Shown in pieces: positions 24,598-33,656 of a DNA stretch of 64,000 nucleotides. Below the pieces are notes generated by a model. It was not told where the DNA came from, did no database searches, and saw only the letters and a program-made list of their open reading frames with translations. The position numbers were made by a program, and so were the translations under genes. The stretch is from NCBI RefSeq assembly GCF_013362815.1, contig NZ_JABFVK010000004.1:62001-126000 (forward strand), written 5' to 3'. This DNA comes from Hamadaea sp. GTDB lineage: Bacteria > Actinomycetota > Actinomycetes > Mycobacteriales > Micromonosporaceae. Positions within the stretch are counted from its first letter, which is position 1; each line of letters opens with the position of its first letter.

Positions 24598-26826
24598 ATG
24601 AGCTCTCGCACTTCGCGCCTGCGGGCGAAGATCGCCTTCCTGCTGGCCTCGCTCGCCGCCCTCTGGGCGTTCGCGGCGTTCGTGACGGTCCGGGACGGCC
24701 TCACCCTCCTCTGGATCCGTACGCTGGACTCCGAGGTCGGCCGCCCGACGAACGCGCTGGTCGAATCGGTTCAGGAGGAACGCCGGCAGTCGGCCGTCTA
24801 CCTGGCACTGGTGGAAGCCGGTGACGGCGCGGCGACCGGAGCCGCCCGGGCCTCCCTCGAGACCGCCCGACAGCACACCGACGAGGCGGTGACCACCTTC
24901 CGGGCCTCCGTACGCGAGACGGCCGCCCGCTGGGCGCAGTCGGACACCACCGCCGCCCGCGTCGGCGAGCTCGACGGGCAGCTGGCCGAGCTGGCCACCG
25001 AGAGATCCGATGTGGACGCCGGACGGCGGGATCGGTCGGCCGTGACCGCCTACTACACCGACGTCGTGCGTACCGGGTATGAGATCTTCGAGACGATCGC
25101 GATCTTCTCCGACCGCGACATCAACAGTCGGCTGTCGTACCTGCTGACGTTGTCGCGGGGACGCGAACTACTGTCCCAAGAGGACGCTCTGATCTCGGGT
25201 GTCGTCGCGGCCGGTCGGTTCAGCCCGGCCGAGGCGGCGGAGTTCGCCCGGATCGTCGGCGCGCAGCGATATACCCGGTCGGTCGGCGTCGCCGGGTTGC
25301 CCCAGGACGCGGCCATCTACCGGCCGGTGCTGGAAGGCCAGGATCTCGGCCGGTTCCAGGCGCTCGAGGACCAGATCGTCCTGCAAGGCCCCGGTGTCGC
25401 TCCGGTCACCGCGGCCGCTTGGCGAGGCGCGCTCGACCCGGCGCTGGCCTCGCTCGCCCAGCTCGACCTCGACCTCGCCGATGCCACGATCGACCAGGCC
25501 ACCGGGCCGGCGGTGATGATCGTCGTCCGGCTCATCCTCGCCGCCGGGCTCGGCCTCATCGCCGTGCTCGCCTCGATCATCCTCTCCATCACCACGGCCC
25601 GGGCGATCGTGCACCAGCTCCGCCGGCTCCGCGACGCCGCCGACGAGCTGGCGACGGTACGCCTCCCGAGCCTGGTGCGGCGGCTGGCTGCTGGCGAGGA
25701 GGTGGACGTTGCAGCGGAGGCGCCCCCGTTGGCGTTCGGCACCGACGAGATCGGGCAAGTGGGCCAGGCGTTCACCCAGGCGCAGGAGACCGCTGTCCGG
25801 GTCGCCGTCGAACAGGCCGAGCTGCGGCGGAGCGTACGCGATGTGTTCGTGAGCCTGGCCCGGCGGAATCAGGCGCTCATCCACAGCCAATTGCGGCTGC
25901 TGGACGAGATGGAATGCCGGGTCACCGATCCGACCGACCTCGAGGAGCTGTTCCGGGTCGACCACCTCGCCACCCGGATGCGGCGCAACGCCGAGAACCT
26001 CCTGGTGCTGTCGGGCTCGGCGGCCGGCCGAGGCTGGCGGCGGCCGGTCCCGATCGCGGACATCCTGCGGGCCTCGTGCGCGGAGGTCGAGGGCTATCAC
26101 CGGGTGGTCATCCAGCCCGGTGACGCCGCCGAACTGGCCGGTCGAGCCGTCGGCGACGTCATCCACCTGCTCGCCGAGCTGGTCGAGAACGCGTTGTCGT
26201 TCTCGCCGCCGGACACCACGGTCCACGTCCGCGGCGCCCGGGTCGGCACCGGACATGTGCTGGAGGTCGAGGACCGCGGGCTCGGCATGAACGAGGCCGC
26301 CCTCGAAGAGGCGAACGAGCTGCTCCGCGAGCCGCCGGAGTTCAAGCTGACGAGCACCGCCCGGCTGGGCCTGTTCGTGGTCGGCCGGTTGGCCCACCGT
26401 CACGAGATCGAAGTGCAGCTGCGGCGCTCGCCGTACGGCGGGATCACGGCGATCGTCCTGATCCCGGAGAAGCTCATCTCCGGCCGTCCGCCCGCGTCGG
26501 AGTTGACCGCGCTGGAAGCGGCGATCGCGCTCCCGTCCGTGCCGGAGATCCGCACCCGGAACTCGTCGTCCCCGGTCGCGCTCGCGGTGCGGACCGAGCC
26601 ACCGGTCCGGGTGGTCACCGCGCGTACGCCGTCGGGGCTGCCGGTGCGGCAACGGCCCAGTCCGCCGTCGGAGCCGCAAGCGCGCGACATCCGGGACCTC
26701 ATGAGCGCCTTCCAGCGCGGTACGCAACGCGGCCGGGCGGAAGCCGTCGAAGCACCTGTGGAAGCGAAGCCCGTCGAAGGAAAGCCCGTGGAAGGGGAGT
26801 TCAATGACGCAGCGACCGACCGCTGA
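24598..26826 (+). CDS. cvnA: Conservon sensor kinase (CvnA-like, NIT domain)
   Basis: About 742 residues. A first membrane helix (residues 10-35), an extracytoplasmic nitrate/nitrite-sensing-type domain (40-310), a second helix, a HAMP-like linker and a GHKL ATPase domain (VIHLLAELVENALSFSPPDT for the N box, EDRGLGMNE for G1). A disordered Pro/Arg tail follows. In Streptomyces conservons such proteins form a membrane complex with CvnB, CvnC and the GTPase CvnD. I chose the ATG at 24598; ATG 24580 and GTG 24556 are in frame. It overlaps the CvnB gene by 23 bases. Confidence 0.9.
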   Translation: MSSRTSRLRAKIAFLLASLAALWAFAAFVTVRDGLTLLWIRTLDSEVGRPTNALVESVQEERRQSAVYLALVEAGDGAATGAARASLETARQHTDEAVTTFRASVRETAARWAQSDTTAARVGELDGQLAELATERSDVDAGRRDRSAVTAYYTDVVRTGYEIFETIAIFSDRDINSRLSYLLTLSRGRELLSQEDALISGVVAAGRFSPAEAAEFARIVGAQRYTRSVGVAGLPQDAAIYRPVLEGQDLGRFQALEDQIVLQGPGVAPVTAAAWRGALDPALASLAQLDLDLADATIDQATGPAVMIVVRLILAAGLGLIAVLASIILSITTARAIVHQLRRLRDAADELATVRLPSLVRRLAAGEEVDVAAEAPPLAFGTDEIGQVGQAFTQAQETAVRVAVEQAELRRSVRDVFVSLARRNQALIHSQLRLLDEMECRVTDPTDLEELFRVDHLATRMRRNAENLLVLSGSAAGRGWRRPVPIADILRASCAEVEGYHRVVIQPGDAAELAGRAVGDVIHLLAELVENALSFSPPDTTVHVRGARVGTGHVLEVEDRGLGMNEAALEEANELLREPPEFKLTSTARLGLFVVGRLAHRHEIEVQLRRSPYGGITAIVLIPEKLISGRPPASELTALEAAIALPSVPEIRTRNSSSPVALAVRTEPPVRVVTARTPSGLPVRQRPSPPSEPQARDIRDLMSAFQRGTQRGRAEAVEAPVEAKPVEGKPVEGEFNDAATDR

Positions 26827-27211
26827 ACTCGGCTGGCTGGTCGACGACCTGGTCAGTCGCCTGCCCGGAGCCGAGATGGCCGTAGTGCTGTCCGCCGACG
26901 GATTGGTGATGGCAGCCGCGTCCGGCACCGCCCGGGAGGACGCCGAACACCTGGCGGCCGTCTCGGCGAGCATGTTCGGGCTGGCCCGCGGCGCGAGCCG
27001 CCGGTTCGGCAAAGGCGTCGTACGCCAGGCGGTGATGGAGATGGCGGCCGGCTTCCTCTTCGTGAGTTCCGGGGGCGCCGGGGCCTGTCTGGCGGTCATC
27101 ACCGACGACTCCGCCGACATGGGGCTCACGGCGTACGAGATGGCGATGCTCGTGACCCGCGTCGGCGACTACCTCTCCACGAACCCCCGTACCCCGGCCG
27201 CCGTCGAGTGA
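26804..27211 (+). CDS. cvnB: Roadblock/LC7 protein (CvnB-like)
   Basis: 135 residues with a Roadblock/LC7 fold: LGWLVDDLVSRLPGAEMAVV, LSADGLVMAAAS and a C-terminal helix ending in YEMAMLVTRVGDYL. In conservons it is the likely GTPase-activating or scaffold subunit for CvnD. It lies between the kinase and DUF742 genes, overlapping both (23 and 4 bases). Confidence 0.93.
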   Translation: MTQRPTAELGWLVDDLVSRLPGAEMAVVLSADGLVMAAASGTAREDAEHLAAVSASMFGLARGASRRFGKGVVRQAVMEMAAGFLFVSSGGAGACLAVITDDSADMGLTAYEMAMLVTRVGDYLSTNPRTPAAVE

Positions 27212-27597
27212 CCGCCTCGGACCCCCTCCAGCCGGACCATCAGCACTGGCTGGACGACGACGCCGGTCCGGTCGTCCGCCCGTACGCCCTCGCGGCGGGC
27301 ACGACGGTGGCCGCGACCGAGGAGTTCGACCTCATCGCGGTGGTGATGGCCAGCCGGGCACCGGCGCCCGGCGACGCCGCGCTCGGCACGGCCTCGGCCC
27401 GCATCCTCCAGCTCTGCCAGGAGCCATTGTCCGTTGTGGACTTGTCTGCTCGGATGAACCTGCCGGTCGGCGTGGTGCGGGCGCTGCTCGCGCAGCTCGC
27501 CACGCGAGACTTGATCCGCCGGAGCCCGACAGGCCCGGTCGCCAGGCCCAGTGAAGAGACGTTCAAGGCGGTCATCCATGGATTACGGGCACTCTGA
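27208..27597 (+). CDS. cvnC: DUF742 protein (CvnC-like)
   Basis: 129 residues of the DUF742 family: VVRPYALAAGTT near the start and a winged-helix-like C-terminus (VVDLSARMNLPVGVVRALLAQL). CvnC proteins are the third member of conservons. It starts at GTG 27208 overlapping CvnB by four bases, and its 3' end overlaps the GTPase gene by 20 bases. Confidence 0.93.
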   Translation: MTASDPLQPDHQHWLDDDAGPVVRPYALAAGTTVAATEEFDLIAVVMASRAPAPGDAALGTASARILQLCQEPLSVVDLSARMNLPVGVVRALLAQLATRDLIRRSPTGPVARPSEETFKAVIHGLRAL

Positions 27598-28156
27598 CCT
27601 CGTACTGCCGACGGCGTACAAGATCGTCGTCGCGGGCGGGTTCGGCGTCGGCAAGACCACGCTGGTCGGCTCGGTCAGCGAGATCCAGCCCTTCTTCACC
27701 GAAGAAGTGCTCACCGACGCGAGCCTCGGGGTGGACGACGTCTCCGGGGTGGAGGCGAAGACCACCACGACGGTGGCGCTGGACTTCGGCCGCATCCGCA
27801 TCAGCCAGGAACTGATGCTCTACCTGTTCGGTACGCCGGGCCAGGACCGCTTTCTGTTCATCTGGGACGAACTAGTCGAAGGCGCGATCGGAGCGGTCGT
27901 CGTCGCCGACACCCGGCGGCTGGAGGACTCGTTCACCTCGATCGACTACTTCGAGCGCATGGGTGTGCCGTTCATCGTGGCGGTCAACTGCTTCGACGGC
28001 ACCCGGGTGTACGCCACCGACGAGGTGAAAGCCGCGCTCAACCTCGATCCCGGCGTACCGGTGCGGCACTGCGACGCGCGGAAACGCGACTCGGTGAAGG
28101 AAGTCCTCGTGACATTGCTGGAGCACCTGCTGACGCTGCGCGCCGTCGCCGCCTAA
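27578..28156 (+). CDS. cvnD: Conservon small GTPase (CvnD-like)
   Basis: About 192 residues, a Ras-like GTPase: G1 AGGFGVGKTTLVG, G3 region LFGTPGQDRF, G4-like VNCFDGT. The ATG at 27578 gives the typical N-terminus (DYGHSDLVLPTAYKIVVAGG). In the conservon it is the switch module reading the membrane complex. It ends the operon; family I copy C follows. Confidence 0.94.
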   Translation: MDYGHSDLVLPTAYKIVVAGGFGVGKTTLVGSVSEIQPFFTEEVLTDASLGVDDVSGVEAKTTTTVALDFGRIRISQELMLYLFGTPGQDRFLFIWDELVEGAIGAVVVADTRRLEDSFTSIDYFERMGVPFIVAVNCFDGTRVYATDEVKAALNLDPGVPVRHCDARKRDSVKEVLVTLLEHLLTLRAVAA

Positions 28157-28164
28157 CGGCTTGC

Positions 28165-28229
28165 GTGCCGGATCACGGATGTGGGTCGAATCTTGACCCA
28201 AGATTCGCCCCAGAACCCTGATCTGGTGC
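28165..28229. repeat. Long palindrome, family I copy C (degenerate)
   Basis: Arms 28165-28195 and 28199-28229 around a 3-nt centre, with about seven mismatches. The gtcgaatcttg core and gatca-type ends match the family. It lies between the convergent CvnD and tyrosine phosphatase genes and supplies the last 18 codons and the stop of the latter. Confidence 0.8.
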
Positions 28230-28712
28230 CAAAAGATCGGCGAGGCGGCGTAGCAAAGCGCGTTGCTCTTCGGTCTCGGGTGCGGGGACGCCGCGCGCCT
28301 CCGAAACGAGCTCCATGGCTTGCTCGGCCGTCGCACCCAGGGCGATCAGGGCGGCCGCCACGACCATCCCGGAGCGGCCGATCCCGCCCCGGCAATGCGC
28401 GACGACGTAGTCGCCCGACCGCAGCCGCACCGCCAGTTTCGCAGCCAGTTCGGCGAGGTCGTCGAGGTCTGGCACGGAGAAGTCGGCGATCGGGAAGTCG
28501 ATGTACGCCAACCCCGCGTCCCGGGCGGCCTCGGGTTCGGCGGCCAGCCCCAGCAGGTCACGCTCGCCCTCGGTGAGCGCGCAGATCAGCGCGTCGACCC
28601 CCTTGCGGCGCAACCCGTGCAGCGTGCGTACCAGTGCGTCGCCGCCGGCCGGACGAGACATCATCGCCAGTCGTCCCGAGACCGGCCAGTCCACGAGAAA
28701 CGGTCCGGCCAT
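28173..28712 (-). CDS. Dual-specificity / tyrosine phosphatase-like protein
   Basis: 179 residues with the Cys-based phosphatase signature AHCRGGIGRSG (C-x5-R) near residue 104 and a general-acid loop candidate (FPIADFSVPDL). The protein should remove phosphate from Tyr or other residues. The final 18 residues (DQGSGANLGSRFDPHP region) are encoded by the family I palindrome and are unlikely to belong to the ancestral protein. Confidence 0.85.
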   Translation of the reverse strand: MAGPFLVDWPVSGRLAMMSRPAGGDALVRTLHGLRRKGVDALICALTEGERDLLGLAAEPEAARDAGLAYIDFPIADFSVPDLDDLAELAAKLAVRLRSGDYVVAHCRGGIGRSGMVVAAALIALGATAEQAMELVSEARGVPAPETEEQRALLRRLADLLAPDQGSGANLGSRFDPHP

Positions 28713-28729
28713 GGGCGAATCTTATGACC

Positions 28730-29692
28730 TCATTCGGCGTGGCGATTGCGGGATCCGCCCCGTCGGATCGGCACCTGCAACACCAGCACCGCGGCCAGCA
28801 CGATCACCCCGCCGACGAGCTGCCCCGGCGTAAGGCGCTCACCGTAGACGAGGGCGGTGGACGCGACGGTGACCGCGGGTTCCGCACACGACAGGATCGA
28901 CGCGGTGGAGGCTCCCACCAGCCGGATGCCCGCCAGAAGGGTCGCGATCGGGACCACTGTGGAGAAGATCGCGAGGAGCACGACCCAGCCCCAGCCGGTC
29001 ACGTCGCCCGGTGCGGCCATCGAGCCCGTCGCGTACCCGGCGATGGTCATCGTCACGCACGCCGAAGTGCAGACGATCGCGGAGAGCAGGAAGACGTCCA
29101 GCTCCGTGGGCACTCCGGCGGCCACCGTCAGATACAACGCGTACGCCGCGGCAGCGCCGAGCGCGAGTGCGACGCCGATCCCGGCAGCCGAACCGATCGC
29201 TCCGCCGGAGCCCAGGATCAGCACCAGGCCGACGGCCGAGCAAAGGAGAGCGGCGTACCGGCGGCGATCCGGGCTCTCCCGGCGCAGCAGGACGGCCAGC
29301 CCGGTCACCAACGCCGGGTACAAGTACAGCAGCAGTCCGGTCAGCGACGCGTCGATCCAGGAGAGCGCGCCGAAGTAGAGCAACGCCTGGGAGGCGTACC
29401 CGATGCCCCCGAGGCCGATGCACGTGAGCAGCGTGCGGAGAGTCGGAAAGGCCGGCCGACGGAAGGCCACTACGACCCACAAGACGGCGGCGGCGACGGC
29501 GAAACGGCCAGCGAGCATCGCCGGGACGCTGATCCCGGCGGCATAGGACTGCTTGGCGAAGACCGCGGAGAGCCCGAAGCCGGTCGCCGAGACCAGGCAC
29601 AACAGTGCGCCCAGTCCGGGCGCCGGCCGATGGCGAGGAGTCGAGGCGCGCCGATCGGCCAGCTCCCGGGTTGGGGCCACTTCCGTGGTCAT
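28730..29692 (-). CDS. EamA/DMT-family transporter
   Basis: 320 residues with ten membrane helices in two EamA repeats (LCLVSATGFGLSAVFAKQSY; later GWGWVVLLAIFSTVVPIATLL and LSCAEPAVTVASTALVYGE). Such carriers export amino acids or metabolites. It is divergent from a LysR regulator, the usual arrangement for a regulated exporter. Confidence 0.9.
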   Translation of the reverse strand: MTTEVAPTRELADRRASTPRHRPAPGLGALLCLVSATGFGLSAVFAKQSYAAGISVPAMLAGRFAVAAAVLWVVVAFRRPAFPTLRTLLTCIGLGGIGYASQALLYFGALSWIDASLTGLLLYLYPALVTGLAVLLRRESPDRRRYAALLCSAVGLVLILGSGGAIGSAAGIGVALALGAAAAYALYLTVAAGVPTELDVFLLSAIVCTSACVTMTIAGYATGSMAAPGDVTGWGWVVLLAIFSTVVPIATLLAGIRLVGASTASILSCAEPAVTVASTALVYGERLTPGQLVGGVIVLAAVLVLQVPIRRGGSRNRHAE

Positions 29693-29717
29693 GACTGGAG
29701 ACGGTAGGCCGGATCGA

Positions 29718-29731
29718 GCTATCGAGGTAGC
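29718..29731. promoter_or_regulatory. Possible LysR-type binding site
   Basis: The dyad GCTATCGAGGTAGC lies in the 74-base gap between the DMT exporter and LysR genes. A short imperfect dyad in a divergent LysR region is the expected place for the regulator box. It is short, so the evidence is mostly position. Confidence 0.3.
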
Positions 29732-29766
29732 CTGTTTTTCCTCCGGGACCCCAAGGAAACGCCTTG

Positions 29767-30678
29767 ATGACGCTGCACCAGCTGCGGTGCTTCCTCGCCG
29801 CGGTCGAGCACGGCTCGTTCACCGCCGCCGCGACCGCGCTCGGGTACGCCCAGCCGTCGGTCTCGGAGCAGGTCCGGTTGCTGGAACAGCACGTCGACGC
29901 CCAGTTGTTCCGCCGGGTCGGGCGCGGGCTGGTGCCGACCGAGGCGGCCCGGGCGTTGGTGCCGCACGCGGCGGCGGCGTTGGCCGCGGTCGAAGAAGCG
30001 GGCCGGGCGGTCGCCGACGTACGCCAGGTGCTCACGGGCACCGTCCGCTTCGGCATCTTCAAGACCTCCCGCTTCTACCTCGGGGCGGACCTGGTCGGCG
30101 ACGTGCTGCGCCGGCATCCGGGCGTACGCCTGGAGCTGGTCGGGCAGAACTCGGCCGAACTGCGTGACCTGCTCCGCAAGGGCGCACTGGAAGCGGGGTT
30201 GATCGCACTGCCCGTCGAGGAGGAGGGGCTCGCCGTCAACCCCGTGATGCGCGACGAACTCGTCTACCTCAGTGCACACCCGGATCGCCTGGTACGCCCG
30301 GTGACTCCGGCCGCCCTCGCGGCTGCGCCGCTCGTGCTGCCCGACGTCAGCTGGCGCGACGAGGACTCCACTCGCCGCGCGCTCGTCCACAGCGTGCAGT
30401 CCGCTGGGCGTACGCTACGGCCCCGGGTCGAGGTCGAGGACGTGGAGACCGCGCTGGAAGTGGCAGCGACCGGGCTCGCCGACACCGTGATCTGGCGTGG
30501 CGTACTGCATCGGCTGGCGGATCGCCTGCCACCCGGGCTGGGGTGGACGCCGCTGCGGCCGCGGCTCTACGAGACCTTCGCGATCGTGCACCGGCCGGAC
30601 GCTCAGCTGTCCGCCGCCAGCCGGGTCGTCATCGAGCTCGCCTCCGCTCGGATGCGGGCGCTCGCCGCTGCCCTCTAG
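29767..30678 (+). CDS. LysR-family transcriptional regulator
   Basis: About 303 residues. The winged helix-turn-helix is at the start (LHQLRCFLAAVEHGSFTAAATALGYAQPSVSEQVRLLE) and the effector-binding domain follows (VRFGIFKTSRFYLGADLV). It most likely controls the divergent DMT exporter and itself. ATG 29767 is preferred over TTG 29764. Confidence 0.92.
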   Translation: MTLHQLRCFLAAVEHGSFTAAATALGYAQPSVSEQVRLLEQHVDAQLFRRVGRGLVPTEAARALVPHAAAALAAVEEAGRAVADVRQVLTGTVRFGIFKTSRFYLGADLVGDVLRRHPGVRLELVGQNSAELRDLLRKGALEAGLIALPVEEEGLAVNPVMRDELVYLSAHPDRLVRPVTPAALAAAPLVLPDVSWRDEDSTRRALVHSVQSAGRTLRPRVEVEDVETALEVAATGLADTVIWRGVLHRLADRLPPGLGWTPLRPRLYETFAIVHRPDAQLSAASRVVIELASARMRALAAAL

Positions 30679-30705
30679 CGCCCCCTTGGGGCTGCCCCGC
30701 TTGGG

Positions 30706-30770
30706 GCTGCAGATCACGGTTACGCATGCTTCCGGGGCGGTCGGAAGCATGCGTAACCGTGATCTGCAGC
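30706..30770. repeat. Long palindrome, family II copy F
   Basis: Perfect 29-bp stem: 30706-30734 and 30742-30770 around gggcggt. Arms begin gctgcagatcacggttacgc. A second copy with a different loop is at 46693. It lies downstream of the LysR gene, with no T-run after the stem. Confidence 0.9.
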
Positions 30771-30927
30771 TAACCGGCGCGCTGCGGGGAACGGGCGGGG
30801 CGCAGGGAGCGCGCCGGGGGAGCGTTTTCTCAGCCGGCGAAACGTTGGCACATCGCGAATTCGTTGCCGCCGACAGCAAAATGGCTGGCCAGGCGTTGTC
30901 GCATGGAAACCGTCCGGAAACAAGGTC

Positions 30928-30976
30928 TTGACATCGACGGTAGTCGGGATGAAACCTCTCTCCAGAGAGCGCTCTC
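30928..30976 (+). promoter_or_regulatory. -35 box and LacI-type operator
   Basis: TTGACA at 30928-30933 is a consensus -35; the -10 around 30949-30956 is weak. The perfect palindrome GAGAGCGCTCTC (30965-30976) lies just downstream, where a repressor would block initiation. Its cgctct-type core matches LacI-family sugar operators in actinobacteria. It should control the secreted beta-helix protein gene at 31014. Confidence 0.6.
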
Positions 30977-31013
30977 CAACCCCCGTTCCCGACTCCGTCC
31001 CCCTGGAGATGTC

Positions 31014-33596
31014 ATGAGACGTCTGCACGCCACAGCGGTGGCGGTCGCGACAGCTCTGCTCGCGACCTGCTTCGCCGTCGTGCTCACCGGATCGGCCAAG
31101 GCGGCCGACCCGCTGCTCTCCCAAGGCAAGCCCGTCACCGCCTCGTCCACCGAGAACGCCGGAACTCCGGCCGCGAACGCGGTCGACGGGAACACCGGGA
31201 CCCGATGGTCCAGCGCGTTCAGCGATCCGCAGTGGATCCAGGTGGACCTGGGCGCCACCGCCGCAGTCAGCCAAGTCGTCCTGCAGTGGGAGGCGGCGTA
31301 CGCGACCGCGTTCCAGCTTCAGGTTTCGGCCGACGCCACCACGTGGACGACCGTTTACAGCACCACCACCAGCACCGGCGGCACTCAGACGCTCACGGTG
31401 AACGGCACCGGCCGCTACGTCCGGATGTACGGCACCGCACGGGCGACTGCGTACGGGTATTCGTTGTGGGAGTTCCAGGTCTACGGCTCCACCGGCGGAA
31501 CCAGTTGCGGCACCGCGAACGCCGGGCTCAACCGGCCCGCGACCGCATCGTCGGCCGAGAGCGCCGGAACGGCGGCCACCTACGCCGTCGACGGCAACAC
31601 CGGGACCCGTTGGTCGAGCGCGTTCAGCGATCCGCAGTGGATCCAGGTGGACCTCGGCAGCGTTCAGACGGTCTGCCAGGTCGTCCTGCAGTGGGAGGCG
31701 GCGTACGCGACCGGTTTCCAGATCCAGGTTTCCGACACCGGATCGACCTGGACGAGCATCTACAGCACCACGACCGGTACCGGTGGCACGCAGACGCTGA
31801 CGGTCAACGGAACCGGCCGCTACGTACGCCTCTACGGCACCGCCCGGGCCACCGGCTACGGGTATTCATTCTGGGAGTTCGTCATCCGTACGCGCACCAC
31901 GGCCAGCCCGACTCCGACGAGCCCGACGCCGTCGCCGACCGGCCCGCAGTTGCCCGGCGGCGGCCCGCTGGGCTCGAACGTCAAGGTCTTCGACCCGAGC
32001 ATGTCGGGTGCGACGATCCAGAGCCAGGTCGACGCGATCTTCGCGCAGATGGAGTCCAACCAGTTCGGCTCCCAGCGGTACGCACTGCTGTTCAAGCCGG
32101 GCACGTACAGCGGGTTCAACGCGCAGATCGGGTTCTACACCTCGATCGCCGGTCTGGGGCAGAACCCAGGTGACGTACGCATCAACGGTGACGTCACGGT
32201 CGACGCGGGCTGGTTCAACGGCAACGCCACCCAGAACTTCTGGCGGTCGGCCGAGAACTTCTCGATCTACCCGTCGGCCGGGTTCACCCGGTGGGCCGTC
32301 TCGCAGGCCGCTCCGTTCCGGCGGATCGACGTGCACGGCGACCTGAACCTCGCGCCCAACGGCTACGGCTGGGCGAGCGGCGGCTACATCGCCGACTCGC
32401 GGGTCAGCGGCCAGGTCGGCCCCTACTCGCAGCAGCAGTGGTACACCCGGGACAGCCAGATCGGCAGCTGGGGCAACGGCGTATGGAACATGGTGTTCTC
32501 CGGAGTCCAGGGCGCGCCCGCCCAGGCCTTCCCGAACCCGCCCTACACGACGCTGGCCACCACTCCGGTGAGCCGGGAGAAGCCGTACCTCTACGTCGAC
32601 GGGACCGGGGCGTACCGGGTGTTCGTGCCGTCGCTGCGGACCAACGCGTCCGGGACGACCTGGGCGAACGGGTCGACGCCGGGCACCTCGATCCCGTTGA
32701 CCCAGTTCTACGTCGCCCAGCCCACCGACTCGGCGGCCACCTTGAACCAGGCGCTGGCGCAGGGGCTCAACCTGCTCTTCACGCCCGGCGTCTACCACCT
32801 CAACCAGACGATCAACGTCACGCGGGCCGACACCGTCGTCCTCGGTCTCGGGTACGCCACCCTCATCCCCGACAACGGCGTGACCCCGATGACCGTGGCC
32901 GACGTGGACGGCGTGAAGATCGCCGGTCTGCTCTTCGACGCGGGCGCGGTGAACTCGCCGGTCCTGCTCCAGATCGGACCGGCCGGGTCGTCGGCGAGCC
33001 ACGCGGCGAACCCGACCTCGATCAACGACGTGTTCTTCCGGATCGGCGGCGCCGGCGCGGGGAAGGCGACGACCAGCCTCATCGTCAACAGCAACAACAC
33101 GCTCATCGACCACATCTGGGCCTGGCGCGCCGACCACGGCACGGGCGTCGGCTGGACGGTGAACACCGCCGACACCGGCCTCATCGTGAACGGCAACAAC
33201 GTCACGGCCTTGGGCTTGTTCGTCGAGCACTACCAGAAGTACGAGGTGATCTGGAACGGCAACGGCGGCAAGACCATCTTCTTCCAGAACGAGATGCCGT
33301 ACGACCCGCCGAACCAGGCCGCCTGGCGAGCCGGTGGTTATGCGGCGTACAAGGTGGCCGACACCGTCACCTCGCACGAGGGCTGGGGACTCGGCAGTTA
33401 CTGCTACTTCAACGTCGACCCCACCATCGTCGCCGATCACGGCTTCGAGGTCCCCGTGAACGCCAATGTGAAGTTCCACGACCTGCTCACCGTCTCGCTC
33501 GGCGGTAACGGCACGATCGCGCACGTAATCAACTCCACGGGCGGACCCGCCCAGGGCACGGCCACCGTCCCGGTGAACGTCGTCAGCTTCCCCTGA
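31014..33596 (+). CDS. Secreted protein: two discoidin domains plus beta-helix
   Basis: 860 residues. Sec signal peptide (residues 1-30, cut near AKA), two F5/8 type C (discoidin, CBM32-like) domains of about 125 residues each, a Thr/Pro-rich linker, then a long domain of about 540 residues with the Gly/Asn-rich repeats of a right-handed beta-helix (NVKVFDPSMSGATIQSQVDA at its start). The fold suggests a polysaccharide lyase or hydrolase, but I cannot identify catalytic residues. The LacI-type operator upstream fits sugar-responsive control. The two discoidin domains share long identical stretches, implying recent duplication. Confidence 0.8.
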   Translation: MRRLHATAVAVATALLATCFAVVLTGSAKAADPLLSQGKPVTASSTENAGTPAANAVDGNTGTRWSSAFSDPQWIQVDLGATAAVSQVVLQWEAAYATAFQLQVSADATTWTTVYSTTTSTGGTQTLTVNGTGRYVRMYGTARATAYGYSLWEFQVYGSTGGTSCGTANAGLNRPATASSAESAGTAATYAVDGNTGTRWSSAFSDPQWIQVDLGSVQTVCQVVLQWEAAYATGFQIQVSDTGSTWTSIYSTTTGTGGTQTLTVNGTGRYVRLYGTARATGYGYSFWEFVIRTRTTASPTPTSPTPSPTGPQLPGGGPLGSNVKVFDPSMSGATIQSQVDAIFAQMESNQFGSQRYALLFKPGTYSGFNAQIGFYTSIAGLGQNPGDVRINGDVTVDAGWFNGNATQNFWRSAENFSIYPSAGFTRWAVSQAAPFRRIDVHGDLNLAPNGYGWASGGYIADSRVSGQVGPYSQQQWYTRDSQIGSWGNGVWNMVFSGVQGAPAQAFPNPPYTTLATTPVSREKPYLYVDGTGAYRVFVPSLRTNASGTTWANGSTPGTSIPLTQFYVAQPTDSAATLNQALAQGLNLLFTPGVYHLNQTINVTRADTVVLGLGYATLIPDNGVTPMTVADVDGVKIAGLLFDAGAVNSPVLLQIGPAGSSASHAANPTSINDVFFRIGGAGAGKATTSLIVNSNNTLIDHIWAWRADHGTGVGWTVNTADTGLIVNGNNVTALGLFVEHYQKYEVIWNGNGGKTIFFQNEMPYDPPNQAAWRAGGYAAYKVADTVTSHEGWGLGSYCYFNVDPTIVADHGFEVPVNANVKFHDLLTVSLGGNGTIAHVINSTGGPAQGTATVPVNVVSFP

Positions 33597-33656
33597 CGAG
33601 GCCGCTCCCACGCGCCGCGCGGACCCGCCCAGTCCGCGCGGCGTACCCTCCTGAAA

